The notes under the pieces were generated by a model, which did not search any database, was not told the origin of the DNA, and worked only from the letters and a program-made list of their open reading frames with translations. Positions 1-11,566 of a stretch of DNA of 64,000 nt are shown piece by piece (the first letter of the stretch is position 1; each line of letters opens with the position of its first letter). The position numbers and the translations under genes are program-made. This DNA comes from Nansenia antarctica (Eukaryota > Chordata > Actinopteri > Argentiniformes > Microstomatidae): positions 66,309,359 to 66,373,358 of the forward strand of contig OZ022344.1 in the NCBI GenBank assembly GCA_963989245.1, read 5' to 3'.

Positions 1-168
1 ATTGTACAAAGTATTGAGACTGCTGTGAAATGCAGTTTAAAATAAACATGACATCCTCCTCCCCCAGAGACCACCACTCCGTCGCCATCCCTGTGATCCC
101 CTAGTACGGTAATAACCAAAAGTAACGTTATTGCGATTTTCTGAAGACAACTTCTGTCTGTCTTCCAG

Positions 169-323
169 AGTTGCGTCGCGCCGTGAGGAGCAGCATGTGG
201 ACAAAGGATACCAGCGCCCACCAGCACGAGTACGGCCCAGAGGAACTAGTGGACGAGGAAGAGGACATGTACAGGAAAGTCTGCAAGACCTGCGGACACG
301 AGCTGAGCTACGAGAAGATGTAG
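169..323 (+). CDS. Last exon of an unrecognised plus-strand gene (partial)
   Basis: A polypyrimidine stretch and the acceptor TCTTCCAG precede an open segment that ends with TAG at 321-323. Read from the third base, it encodes about 50 residues. They include an acidic run (EELVDEEEDMY) followed by a small Cys pair, KVCKTCGHELSYEKM, at the C-terminus. The C-x2-C-G-H pattern suggests half of a zinc site, or a structural Cys pair, in a small soluble protein. Upstream exons lie outside the window. The neighbour to the right is saraf in convergent orientation. I do not recognise the family and assign no function. It could be a decayed exon, but the clean acceptor, the frame and the low-complexity-free sequence favour a real terminal exon. 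Confidence 0.5.
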
Positions 324-2547
324 ACCAGGGCCGAATCTCAGTGCTCTTTCCTCGCTTCCTGGTGTCCTTTCTCCTTACTCTCCTGTCAAAACTCATTGGA
401 GGAGAAGATCTAAGGGGTTCCTCCCATCTGACCTCTTCCAAATGGGTTTTGAGGAGGCAGCAAGAAGAGAGGACACAAGGAATTAAGGAGAGGCTTTTGA
501 GATTATGCCCTGGGCCCAGTATTTCAAACATTTTCATCTGTATCAGATTGATTGCTATCCAGGATCAGATCGAGCTGGCTGGTTTCCCCAATACGACTCC
601 TGGATAGCAAAAAAGAATCGGGATCATTCTGATCCAGGTTAAACATTTTGAAAAACTGGGCTGAGATGTTCTTCAATCCTGGTCCCTACGGAGGTCCAAA
701 ACAAGGGTGTTCAGGCTTTTGTTGCAGACTCGCACAAACACACCTGATTCGACAATTCAATGTGTTGGTGATTAGTCGATCAGTTGAATCGAATGTGTTG
801 TGTCGAATGTGTTGAACAAAAACCTGTACACCCGGTGGCTCCCTAGGACCAGAAGAGCACTTATAAAGAGGATTGTGGACCACTGGCCAATGTACCTGAG
901 ATTTAAAGGTTAATGGATATCACATTGCCACAAATAGCAGGGCGACTTCCGTAGGAAAAAAAGCCTGAGTGAAGCATGTCGACTCACTTATCTGTCACGC
1001 AGCTGTCACAGTGCATTGCTGTGTTCATGGACCAAAACACCTATGAAATAACCACCTAGTGAAACATCTCACTGGATTGTGTCGGATGTCACCCACTTTC
1101 AAGGCTATGACATATAGTGGAATCTACCTAGATTCATCTAATTTTCCAAATGACCGTTACCTCACATTTGATGTGCCTCTTGTGGTGTTATCAAAACTGA
1201 CCTGCTCTATGTCTGTTTCAGTTTAAACTGTGTTATTTAAAAAAAACTTCAATTGTAAAGTATTGACTTCACTTTTCTATTGGCCATTTCTTTCAATACA
1301 GAAATATTAAATAATAAATGTATGATTATATACATAATACAGTGCTGCTTGAACGTTTATGAACCCTACAGGGATCCGGTCATTATTTTGTATAAAATGT
1401 TAAAATGAACTATGCTGTTCTAAACTGTTTTACCTCATTCAGCCACGGAATCTAATTCATCAGTGCCAATATTTTGGCAATATTCTGCTACATACAGGTC
1501 ACTACAAGCTGTGGCTTGGGGGTCCAACAATTTAGCAAAAAATGTTGTCACCTTTTTGGGCCATCACCAGTCTGCATCCCTGGTCCAGGGTGCAGCATCT
1601 TGGGTATCCAGGTGCAGGGTCTTGGGGGTCCATGTGCAGGGTCTTGGGGGTCCATGTGCAGGGTCTTGAGGGTCCAGGTGCAGGGTCTTGAGGGTCAAGG
1701 TGCAGAGTCTTGAGGGTCCATGTGCAGGGTCTTGGGGGTCCACTAAGGTTGCAGGGTCAGTGGAATCCCAATGTACTTGCACTGACAGACAAGCGCGCTA
1801 CAGGGACCGTTTTTTTCGCTCATAAGCGCTACTTTTCTAACTAACTAAATTATAGAAACGATCCTGTTCAATCACTTGAATGTCTGATAACTGCGATTTT
1901 GGTTAGTAGTTTTAAACATACAATATAGTAGAAATAGGTCTTAATGGGTATCTTGGGAAACCTTCCCTTTATTACGTTCACTGGACTTACAATACTTGAC
2001 TTCTTCCTTTCTAATTCATTTATCATGTTTACCTGAGTTGATGTTTAATGATGGAAGAACAGGTGCTGCTGTCTAGCTTGGGTTAACGCTGGTGTTAACC
2101 CCCTGCAAGCACAAGGTCCATGCCTGCAATGTGTGTGGCTGCCATGTAGGGACGAAGCCCACTACTGGTTTAAGTTGTCTGTCTGTCTGTATGTATATAT
2201 GTCTGTCTGCCTGTCTCCCCTCAACAGGGTGACTAGTGGTTCAGTATCTAGGGGTGGAGGAGTCCCTGGAGGCATGGCTGGATCCACCCATTTAAGCACA
2301 GAAAATTGGATACATACCACCTTTGACAGGGTAGGTGGAATTGGTATCCAACCCTGACTCACTGTTCATTAGAGGCCAGTCCTTATTTGCTTCAGTGTTA
2401 TCTGTTGTTGGAGACGCTGCAGTTTAACAGTGAATGTGTATCATCAGCAGCTGTTGCGGTAACAAGGGTAGATTAAGCATAAATTCAATCATGTAATCAT
2501 GAAAACAATACATGAGGAAAAATAAAACAATATCACCTCACAGTATG
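324..2547. other. Intergenic region between two convergent genes
   Basis: It holds the presumed 3' UTR of the left-hand gene, then AT-rich sequence with no convincing exon. A minisatellite lies at about 1586-1765, and a short (CTGT)n-like tract lies near 2178-2215. Short open frames here have no recognisable content. Confidence 0.5.
1586..1765. repeat. Minisatellite, unit about 20 bp
   Basis: About eight head-to-tail copies of a unit like GGTCCATGTGCAGGGTCTTG are present, with small variants (GGG/GAG, CATG/CAGG). The long frames across it are by-products of the repeat. Confidence 0.8.
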
Positions 2548-2553
2548 TTTATT
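2548..2553 (-). terminator. Probable saraf polyadenylation signal
   Basis: TTTATT on the plus strand reads AATAAA on the minus strand. It lies about 450 bases beyond the saraf stop codon, giving a plausible 3' UTR of roughly 0.45 kb. Confidence 0.5.
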
Positions 2554-2999
2554 TCAAATACAATACAGAAAATAATGGTCATTAAAAAAAAAGAATGAAA
2601 GAAAAAAAGGTATACAGTTAAGTAAGGTTTTTATCAGAAATACATTATGTCCGGTTAAAAATCCAGAGGAAAATATGACGGTTGACCATTTCATTTTAAA
2701 CAGCAGAAAGTACTCTATTATACTGTAATTGAGCCACAGCAATCACACAAAATGTGCACATGGGTTGCTTTTGAAGGAATTGCATTAATTCACTTATCAC
2801 ACAATGCAACAACAACATATCATTTGAATAAAGCAGAAAACATGCCAATTTGTAATAGTTATAATTCAGGTGAGGTGTATCACCTATTTGTGGTAACGTA
2901 AACATCCCAGACAACCTCACCACTTTTCTGTCTTTTAAATGTAATGAAAACCTTCCCGTCACTGACACGTCCTCATGGCTGTCCCAGGATTCAACGGCT

Positions 3000-3616
3000 T
3001 CATCTTCTTTTGGTGCCTCCGAAGCCTGAGAAAAGGAAACAAAACTCGCCCTTAAAAAACACTCTTCCATTCAACGCAATACAGCTACCAGTTGCTAAAG
3101 GTAATGTGAAAGGCCTACCTCAGCTACCTCACAGGCTAAATTAAAGATACAAATGTTCAATTTATCTGAAAATATATACTATACAATATATACAAGCAAG
3201 CAGACTTTGACGTTGCCATGGCTGCAGTGTTGCTTGGTTGGTAGACGTACCTGAGGCAGTGCGTGTTCCGGTGCTCATGGTTGGTCCGCCGCTCGGCATT
3301 CTGGACTGGGTGTAATTTGTGTGGGTGCTGGTGTAGGGCTGGCGTCTACAATGACACAGGCATAGACAAACCGGGATAAAACATTTGGCTGCATACCTGG
3401 AACCTGTTTGAAAAAGTACACCCTTCCTTACTTCCTAGAAGTAATCACTCATCTTAACGTAGCTGGATAGGTGTTACAGAGGTGTTCCACCACACTGCTT
3501 TCACTAATCCAGTCATGTCGATTCAGTGATTACCGCAAGGTATAAAGGAAGTATCTGTCTGTTGATTGTCCACCAGAAATTATTCAACGTATTGATGATA
3601 GCACAAACTTAGGCTG

Positions 3617-3674
<58 letters not shown>

Positions 3675-5956
3675 CTGACCTTTGGCCCCCAAGCAGATAA
3701 CCAAGGATTCCTCCAGCCCCCATCCCTGTCCAGAAACCACTTCCATTTCCTGCTGTAGCACTGCCTGCTGTCTGCTGCTGTCCAGTGAATCCACTGCGAA
3801 ACCCATACCCTGGGTTGGCCCCACCGGGGTAGCTAGCCCCACCAGAGCAGCCTGAAGCACCTGGGTATCCAAAGGAGGACGAACCTATAATAGAGAAACA
3901 AGTATAATCATATGTAATTATTATCAGTTTAAGCAAGAGGCCTCCAACTCTGGGGGGTGTTCCATCAACGTCGCTAAAGGAAAATCCACTTATTTTTTAA
4001 AAATCCAGCCTTTTTTCTCACAAGACTTATCAAAATAAGCATGGATTTTCCTTTAGCGACATTGATGGAATACCCCCCTGGTCCAAGAGAGCTACTATGA
4101 TTTTAGGCATTCAATCCAGGTTAGAATTGTAGTATATTTTTGATTGATTGATTGGTATTTATTTGAGTGTCATTTCACCTCAATGCTGCTCTACCCAAAC
4201 TGCTTATAATTTGATATCAAAATATCTTATTGCATTTTAAAACTAAACCGAAACAAAAGACAATGTGGTTTTTTTGTGTTTTCCTTCTGTGTCCTTGTGT
4301 GTTCCTTCCTCTCACTCATTTGATGCCGGTGTCCATCCAATCATTGGCCTGTCATCACGTCATTTGCCAGGCCCAGAGGGGATAGGTAAGATGCCCATGG
4401 GTTTACTTACATACCATCACGTAGTGACATTATGTTAGGAACAGCTAACAGAACGTCTTTCTGTTGTTTATTATTGTTGGCACCGTTCAGCGTCCCCTTG
4501 TGGTATTCCTTTTGTTGTAGGTCCGAAAAATACATCTTTGATATGGGTTCTGACTTCTGGTTTGTGCCATATCAATGTGTAATTTTTTAAAATGATATAT
4601 AATATTTACTTGTTCTTAACGCTGCATGCTAATCTATTATTGTAAACATACTTTAGGTCTAGGCCTACTTCCTCTAACATTGCAAATAGTTCTCTGGCTT
4701 ATACCCAAGTCGATTAACCATGGCTCAGAATGAAGACCACATACATGGTGTTACGTTTGGGCTTGAATGAAAATACCTCCTGTGCACCCAGTAGCTCTCT
4801 GAGACCAGAGTGTGAGGCCATTCATGAATGTTTACGTGAAGAGAAGCTGAGGTGTGTGTATGCATCGGGAGTGGCGTGACTGTGTACCTGTGAAGTCCGG
4901 CCTGAACCCGGGGGGAGGTGGCCCTTGGTTACCGTAGGCGTTGGGGTTGGGGTTCTGGGGGCCCCTGTCTGAGAACTGCTCCTCTCCTTGGACCGGCCCG
5001 CTCAGGAACAGCTTGTACACACCGTAGGCCAGGAACAAGAGCAGGGCGACCACAATCAACCCACCAGAGTCAGTCCCTGAGGAGGGACTCTGGTGACCCT
5101 GGTGATTCTGCTGCTGCTGGTGGTTGTCTGAGGAGCCCTTGAAAAAGCTTGAGGCGTAGTCACTGAAGCCAGTGGACGACCCCCTGTGCTTTCTCTTGCC
5201 TTCTTCCGTCAGGTCCAGAGTGTACTCCAGGCCACACGAGCCTTTGAGAACGTACTCGTCATCTGGGTGGTTGAACCCCTCGCAGGTCACCTCTATCTTT
5301 CCAAATTTATAAGCGTTGTCCATGTCGGTTTTGCACTCCCACTGAAAAGACAGTTAGAATCTGTAAAACATCTGACACTTCCCCCCCAATATGTTGGCTA
5401 GCTCTGTCATGTTATGCTATATATATATATATATCTGCAGGAGTGGAGTCTTACTTGTGCGTCGACGCCGTCCCATCCTTTATTGTTACACTGGACCACG
5501 TCGGGGATGAAGGAGCCACAGCCAGCGGACCCCCCGACACACTGCAGCTGGGATACGGAGCTGCTGCGGCGGGCTGTTGTTTGTTTGCCTTTGTACAGAG
5601 TGAGTACCTGGACATCTCGGAGCAAAACACTACCTGGAATGATATAATCAATCATACTTAAGACCCAGTCAGTAACCGAGTTACCAAGAAAACATAATAT
5701 GAGAGGACATTGGAACATAAATAGAAGGTAATTTTATAGTGGGGGGGCCTTAGGGCATTATAAAGGCTGTTTGGTTCCGATTCTTCCAAAAGTACCAAAT
5801 TTGGTGCTTTTGGACGAATCTGAACCAAAATATCCCCAAGACCCCCCCACTATTACTGAATTACGAGCTAAATGCGGAAGCAAACTGACCTTGGTTCCAA
5901 CTTCTGACGTTAGCGACAAAGAGACATTGGATCACAAGTATCAGTAATCCCTCCAT
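3000..5956 (-). CDS. saraf: Store-operated calcium entry-associated regulatory factor (SARAF/TMEM66)
   Basis: SARAF is a single-pass ER membrane protein that responds to ER calcium and promotes slow inactivation of STIM-Orai calcium entry. Six coding exons, in minus-strand order, are 5890-5956, 5455-5633, 4888-5341, 3680-3884, 3251-3345 and 3000-3025. All have GT-AG borders and compatible phases. They total 1026 nt, or 341 aa plus stop, close to the human length. Residues 1-17 form a hydrophobic signal peptide. The luminal part carries LQCVGGSAGC, CNNKGWDG and the CEGF/SCGLEY cysteine motifs. A membrane helix spans about residues 176-196 (LIVVALLLFLAYGVYKLFL). The cytosolic part has GPPPPGFRPDFTG, GFWTGMGAGGILGYL and a basic end, GFGGTKRR. 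The start is the only ATG in front of the signal peptide. The start of exon 3 adds a Gln-rich stretch before the helix. Identification is strong. Confidence 0.96.
3633..3673. repeat. (CA)n microsatellite beside a saraf splice donor
   Basis: About 20 CA units begin only six bases past the donor of saraf exon 4. In the sense of the gene they read (GT)n directly downstream of GTCAGTT. Confidence 0.9.
3951..4078. mobile_element. Foldback MITE in saraf intron 3
   Basis: Two arms of about 37 bp, beginning GGGGGGTGTTCCATCAACGT and ending TTGATGGAATACCCCCC, are inverted copies. They flank about 50 bp of AT-rich spacer. The whole unit is about 128 bp, lacks coding capacity and fits a miniature inverted-repeat element. 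The superfamily was not determined. Confidence 0.75.
5741..5850. repeat. Short foldback hairpin element in saraf intron 1
   Basis: ATAGTGGGGGGGCC at the left and CCCCCCCACTAT at the right are inverted. Inside them TTCTTCCAAAAGTACCAAA pairs imperfectly with TTTGGTGCTTTTGGACGAA. It looks like another small MITE of about 110 bp. Confidence 0.6.
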
Positions 5957-6150
5957 CGTTGATCTTGTTAGTCAAGATCGCGACACGTCGCTTGATTGTT
6001 CGAGTGTATAGTTGGGAAATATTATACGAGCCGTAATAAACGTTTTGCCAGAATAGCTGACGAAACAACGATTAATCTACAGTTTCCGCGTATTACGTCA
6101 CGTGTTTACAGCACCCATGAGCCAATCACGGGTAAACATGCCAGCGCTCG
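5957..6150 (-). promoter_or_regulatory. saraf 5' UTR and proximal promoter region
   Basis: This sequence, richer in CpG, sits directly upstream of the saraf start codon and contains a CCAATC-type motif (AGCCAATCACGGG near 6120). A LINE fragment begins about 200 bp upstream of the start codon and so limits the unique promoter. The transcription start cannot be fixed by eye. Confidence 0.4.
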
Positions 6151-7020
6151 TTTTCTTCTTCTTCTTCTGTTGGGTTTAACGGCAGCTTGCATCCTTCGCG
6201 TTGCACTACTGCCATCTTCTGGATGTATCCAATTCCTACATTGTCCATTTCGTCACAGTCTCCCTATCAGGCCAGTTCTCATGAGAAATCTGACCAGACA
6301 CTTCCTGCCCTGTCCACCCCCACCACACTCCAATACGCCCTCCACACCTTCTCTTGTCAGTCCCGACCTGTTCAGTCCCTCCATCATTTCCTGTCTTTCT
6401 GACGCATATTTCCTGCAGTTAATAAGAACATGATCTACTGTTTCTATTACATGACAATAGTCACATAATCCTGTCGGGTGTTTTCCTATGTTGTGTAGAG
6501 TTCCATTCAGATTACTGTGCCCTATTCTTAGTCTGGTCATTACCACCTCTTTTCTATTCCCTCCCCTGATTCTCACACCACCCACTCTGTTTTGTTATGT
6601 AATTGTCTTCCCCTTGTCTCCACTGTTGCTCCCACTTTTTATTTGCTTCCCTCCACACAATGCTTTTTCCCTCTGATTTTGATATTTGGATGTCTGTTTC
6701 CCTTTTTAACAGCTTGTTTAGCTAGTTTGTCTACTCTTTCGTTTCCCATGATACCCATATGTGCAGGGACCCACATGACCACTACCACCACTCCCTGCTT
6801 CACCACCCTTGAATGTACTTCCATTATGCTGTGCATTAAGTCTTGGCGCTTTTTTGATGTCCCACGCCCCAAGCTGTACAGACTAGCTGCTGCGTCGCTG
6901 CAGATCAGCACTCTGCTGGGCTTAGCTTGATCAACCCACTCTAACGCCATCAGAATGCCATACAGCTCAACTGAATATACACATAATAAGCAGTATACTC
7001 CCAGGTGTCTCACTGCTGCA
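6150..7020 (-). mobile_element. 3' part of a LINE with an RNase H domain (I/Nimb-like)
   Basis: Minus-strand frames encode the C-terminal part of a non-LTR retrotransposon ORF2. An RNase H domain (VELYGILMALEW, LICSDAAASL, WVPAHMGIMGNERVDKLAK) is followed by a Cys/His segment (CDYCHVIETVDHVLINC) typical of the I-clade tail. The 5' end is truncated near 7020 and several frames are used, so it is dead. The 3' end carries a (GAA)n-like tail, seen on the plus strand as TTTTCTTCTTCTTCTTCTG near 6150-6168. RNase H downstream of RT is known for I/Nimb clades. The exact family is not established. Confidence 0.75.
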
Positions 7021-7047
7021 TTTTAATTATGAACACATAGCGTATAA

Positions 7048-7140
7048 AACTGAACATTTACCCAGAAATGATTTGATGGAAATGGAAATCAGTTACTTCA
7101 GCCATGATTGTCCCTTTTTGCCATGCAAGTAAAACAATTC
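7048..7140. repeat. Direct repeat, left copy, flanking a hAT insertion
   Basis: About 95 bp (ACATTTACCCAGAAATGATT onward to AAGTAAAACAATT) recur in the same orientation at 9593-9692 with a few substitutions and a short indel. The two copies bracket about 0.4 kb of unique DNA plus the hAT element. Confidence 0.75.
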
Positions 7141-7867
7141 TCAACTATGTAGGCTATCCATTTTCCTGAAGTGTACACTTCTGGTCTCAGCATGGACCTT
7201 CAAGTCTTAAAAAAGGCTTAATCCTATGGTTTTTACACCCATGGGTGGCAGTGCACAGAAATAACCTTTAGGTCGGATGGGATTTGAACCATAATTGCAT
7301 ATTGAAAATATGCACCAAGTGACAAAGACTTATGTAGTGTACCACACATGCTCTCAAGAAACATGCTTTTCACTACTGTTCACATTTCCCAGAAATGTGA
7401 ATTTAAATAAATACAAAGCAGTGTTTTAGCTGTTTAATTGTCCCACAGCAGTTCAATTATGCCACAAAAGATTGTTAGTAAGTAGAAAATGTAATATTTT
7501 AGCTAGTTAGTTTCAACCAGGGACCTTGTAGACTTCACACACATGCCCTAACCCAGGGGTCGGCAATTAGGTTTGGCCTCGGGCCAAAATTTTTTTGAGC
7601 CATTAGATGGCGGGCCCGAACGTTTTTTTTTTTTTTTTTTTTTTTTTTTTTCCTAACACCAGGGGAGCCACCCCTCCTAAATTTCGTTGTTTGGTACCTG
7701 TACTGTAGCAATGACAATAAAGACCATTCATTCATTCCATTCATTCATACATTCATTCATAAGTAATTGATTGTTAAAAAATGTGACACATTCTAATGCT
7801 TTGACTTTTCTTTCGAAAAATGTACACATCGCTAGTCAACTAACACAGCTTGTTTTGTGAGCCTGCT

Positions 7868-8265
7868 AACAATGTAAAGTAGTGTTGTAGTTAACTAGGT
7901 AACAATGTAAAGTAGTGTTCTAGTTAACTAGATAACAATGTAAAGTAGTGTTGTAGTTAACTAGGTAACAATGTAAAGTAGTGTTGTAGTTAACTAGGTA
8001 ACAATGTAAAGTAGTGTTCTAGTTAACTAGGTAACAATGTAAAGTAGTGTTCTAGTTAACTAGGTAACAATGTAAAGTAGTGTTGTAGTTAACTAGGTAA
8101 CAATGTAAAGTAGTGTTGTAGTTAACTAGGTAACAATGTAAAGTAGTGTTGTAGTTAACTAGGTAACAATGTAAAGTAGTGTTGTAGTTAACTAGGTAAC
8201 AATGTAAAGTAGTGTTGTAGTTAACTAGGTAACAATGTAAAGTAGTGTTGTAGCTAACTAGGTAG
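7868..8265. repeat. 33-bp minisatellite inside the hAT element, about 12 copies
   Basis: The unit is AACAATGTAAAGTAGTGTTG followed by TAGTTAACTAGGT. Copies vary mainly at one position (TTGTAG/TTCTAG). There are no unique spacers, so it is a satellite and not a CRISPR array. Confidence 0.92.
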
Positions 8266-8552
8266 CAGTCCAATCCATTACGTTGCAGTATTTTGGCTTG
8301 ACTAGCAAGTTTGTGTTGTGATTCTCAACAACGTTGAAACGTAGTTTCACCCTTTTCCATAGTTTTGAATAATAAATGTGTGGACTGACGATGTAGCGCA
8401 GCCTAGCTTATTCTAATAATTATTTAACATACTTTCATTCTGAATGATTCCCCCCTCCTCCCAGACAAGGTCACATTATTATTGGATTGGTTGTTTGCCT
8501 GCCGGGTGAAGTTAGCTAAACATTTAACCTGCTAACTAGCAAGAGAAACATC

Positions 8553-8789
8553 ATGTCACTCTCCAAAGGTGTAAAGAGGAAAGTTGACGGTGAAAACAGG
8601 GCATTTAAAGAGGAATGGACAGCGAACTATAATGTTCATCCTACCTGGTTTCATCAACGCAAAGCCGTTGTGAGACTCACATCTTCCGTGCTCACAATGT
8701 TCCCTTTCTATACATGCGAGTCGTCCTTTTCCTCAATGAATGTGATAAAGACGCACGAGAGGAATCGATTGATGCAAAAAAAAACTTGA
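8553..8789 (+). pseudogene. Internally deleted hAT transposase remnant
   Basis: The frame begins with an N-terminal signature of hAT transposases related to GTF2IRD2/ZBED-type genes (MSLSKGVKRKVDGENRAFKE). It jumps within about 25 residues to the C-terminal dimerisation segment (FYTCESSFSSMNVIKTHERN). The DDE/RNase H-like core is missing and a stop follows at 8787-8789. The deletion therefore joined the two ends of the protein, which explains why this copy is non-autonomous. Confidence 0.65.
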
Positions 8790-9592
8790 GAACTGCCTGC
8801 GGATTAAAGTGACGTCCATATAACCAGATATCAAGCAAATACTGACCGATGGGAGATGCCACTTTTCACATTAAGTGAGTACCAAGCCTGTCGTTATTGT
8901 ATTTAATAACCTAATTGTATTTTTTATATTTTGAATGAATGGCTCATTGTAATTATTATCCCTAATAGCGTGTTTGCTCTGTCGTTTCAGGAGCATAGGC
9001 CTATGCACCACCACCCCTCGCATAAGCGGATTACTTTTCTTTCTTTTCTTTTTTTCACCGATTTTGTTGTCAATGTTTTTCAGAATATTAAACTGAATTT
9101 GCTTTGTTACTGTTCATATGTGTGTTGCAGTCACATATACGTAAACATTACGTTTGAATTATTTACTGAGCTGGTGTTATTTTTTTCAAACCACACACGG
9201 CTATTTCAGCACTACACGTTGTCCACCTACTTATGATTCACTATGAGGGGTTCAGCGTCAGTGCGCTTCGGTGCACCCCGCTGCCTGATTGTCTGTCCCT
9301 GTGTCATTCACTCTCAACATGGATAAAAGTACAATAAGCATTATTCAGGTGGAGGTAGATTCTCTATTCGGACATTATAGGCGCTATATGTGGGACTGTC
9401 GGTCCGATATTGTAAAAAAAAAGAAAAGTGGATTCTCAAAATATTCTGCTGGGCCAAATATTATTGGTGATGGGCCAGCAATGGCCCGCGGGCCGCCTAT
9501 TGCCGACCCCTGCCCTAACCACACGACCACTGAGGTGTCAGACATCTTGTAACGAACAAAGCTTCTTCCTGCTTTCTTAACAAATAATTTAT

Positions 9593-9692
9593 ATAACTGA
9601 ACATTTACCCAGAAATAATTTGATGGAAATGGAAATCAGTTAGGCTACTTCAGCTATGATTTTCCCTTTTTTAGTATGCAAGTAAAACAATT
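9593..9692. repeat. Direct repeat, right copy
   Basis: This is the second copy of the segment at 7048-7140. The DNA from 9693 to about 10060 shows nothing recognisable. Confidence 0.75.
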
Positions 9693-10059
9693 TTGTGGTG
9701 GAAATACACAGAAATAAAGAGTGCAGAATTATGATTAAGACCATGCCATGATGCTAAGATGGCTGCCTCAACCTTGACAAAATGGTCTCTACATTTTCAT
9801 AGTGCCATCTTCAAATCGTTATGGCTTCAGTTTGTTCTTCTCTTCCATGTGATGGGTAGGACAGCCACTGACTTTTATTGTGAAAGGCAGGACAGCCAAT
9901 GGGATCCAGAGGGGCGTGACATCCACTACCTGGGACAATTAGTGATTCTTTACTTAACCTGTGTGTACCCAGTGTTCTTCCTCTTTGCTCACCTGACTCC
10001 CTGCTGGTCCAAGCTCTGTCCCTTCCCATTCAGGCTAGAGGTATGTTGTTGTACTTTAT

Positions 10060-10910
10060 ACAACAGTTAGTTCCGACCAAGTAATTTGATTGGACAAGAG
10101 GCATTCCATGAGTTACGATATATAGTATAACAGCACTGGGACTTTTAACTATAAGTATCACTCCGCCGCACAGGTGTTCTATTAAATGACCGTTAATTAG
10201 ACTACATTACGATACAAAGTAGCTAGCCACGATACAAAGTATGCTAGTTTGTGTTCTGGCCTGGGTTGCACCAATTTGGCGTAAGTCATTACTAAATGTA
10301 GGCATTTAGTGGTTACTAAACCCCTAGTAGTTACTAGCTAGTTTCAAACTAGTTGTTTACTAATGTCGGTTACACCACGCCAATCGTTTGTCAATCTTAG
10401 CTAGTAAATACTTAGTAATGCGCAAGTTGTTACTAAAAAGACATTGTCACATAAAACGTAGAAGAAGAACATTATAGCCAATCAGCAAGCAAAGCAAAAC
10501 CCTCCGTTTTTAAATCCTCAATTTTGGCCACCATTGGCTAAAAGCTGTAATTTGGCTCTACAAGTGTTAATATGTCATTTTATGAAGTTTTAATATGTTT
10601 TCAGGCGAGAAAGTAACCATATATATTCACAAAATGTGTCCAGTTTATCAAAATAACCCGTTTATGTATCTGATCTGACGTTTTTTTCCCCACTTCTGTG
10701 GGAAACTTCGCTTCCCGTTGCGGAACTATTTTTTCTTGACGGAGCCAAAATAAATGATTAAATAAACAAACAAATCATAATCTGTTGTCACTTATTACTG
10801 TTAACTAATAACAGTAATAAGTGGCCTGCGGCCTCGTACCTATAACCGAATCACAGCCGTGCTGATATTCAGTATAACACACTCCCTCTCGTGTGATATT
10901 GCTTAAGTCA
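10060..10910 (+). mobile_element. Interspersed non-coding DNA element, copy 1
   Basis: This block begins near TATACAACAGTTAGTTCCGA and ends near GTGTGATATTGCTT. Both ends and the flanking internal sequence recur in inverted order and orientation at 30795-31205. A middle part (about 10515-10690) recurs at 32165-32335. No coding sequence is visible. It is best read as a non-autonomous DNA transposon family of unknown superfamily. Confidence 0.55.
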
Positions 10911-11489
10911 TTGCTCCCTAAGATGTATTAGGCTAGCTGCTGCTACTACCTTGTATTTTATCACCCCTAGGTATTAGTAGGCTGGTGTGCAACAGTGCTG
11001 GTTCCCACCACCGAGGTACAGTGGCTGGTGGATTGATGTGATGCCTTTAACTGACAAAGGTAACACATGTATAAGGTATTGTACGATTGCCATTTACACT
11101 AGAACAGCCATGGGAGGGGTCATTTGATCCTGTGAGGATAAAAAAAATACTATATCTTTGCACTCTCAAATTTCAGGACCCTCCTTTCATGACTTTTCCT
11201 AGATATGTGTGTTCTACCACCCAGTATCCTTACATTTTCAAAATCACATCAGGATAAGCTAGTATAAAGTTATTTTGCTGTTTTTCTGTGTAGGAGGCAG
11301 GTTAATTTACAAGACGGCCAACTAGTGGTCATTGTGTAAATAGCAGCGTCCCATTGTAAAGACTATGGTCATTTGACCCCCGAGGCGGCTCTAAAAAAAA
11401 TACATTTTACAGTGTGTATTTTACCATGGGAAGTTCAAATCTTATCAGTCCCTGCAGCCCCTGTTGAGTTCTCAAACCCTAAGCTCCAC

Positions 11490-11566
11490 TGTTGAGCTAA
11501 CCCTAACCCTAGCTCCAGCCCTAACCCTAGCTCCACCCTTAACCCTAGCTCCAGCTTAACCCTGTT
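11490..11566. repeat. Degenerate CCCTAA-rich short tandem repeat
   Basis: About four units of the form CCCTAACCCTAGCTCCAG occur. It resembles the telomere hexamer but is interrupted by GCTCCA in every unit. Confidence 0.6.

Larger units (their letters stand above)
7554..9512 (+). mobile_element. Non-autonomous hAT transposon with intact 8-bp target duplication
   Basis: The element starts CAGGGGTCGGCAA and ends TTGCCGACCCCTG, a perfect short TIR of hAT type. It is flanked on both sides by CCCTAACC (7546-7553 and 9513-9520), the 8-bp target duplication expected of hAT. Inside are a poly-T run, a 33-bp minisatellite and a shrunken transposase. The element is about 1.96 kb and lacks the catalytic core, so it needs a helper transposase. 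The intact duplication suggests a fairly recent insertion. Confidence 0.9.

Noticed and set aside
7868..8265. Regularly spaced repeats that could suggest a CRISPR-like array
   Set aside because: Units are contiguous, with no unique spacers, inside a eukaryotic hAT element. It is a minisatellite.
11490..11566. Interstitial telomere repeat
   Set aside because: Every unit is interrupted by GCTCCA, so it is a local 17-18-bp repeat and not (TTAGGG)n.
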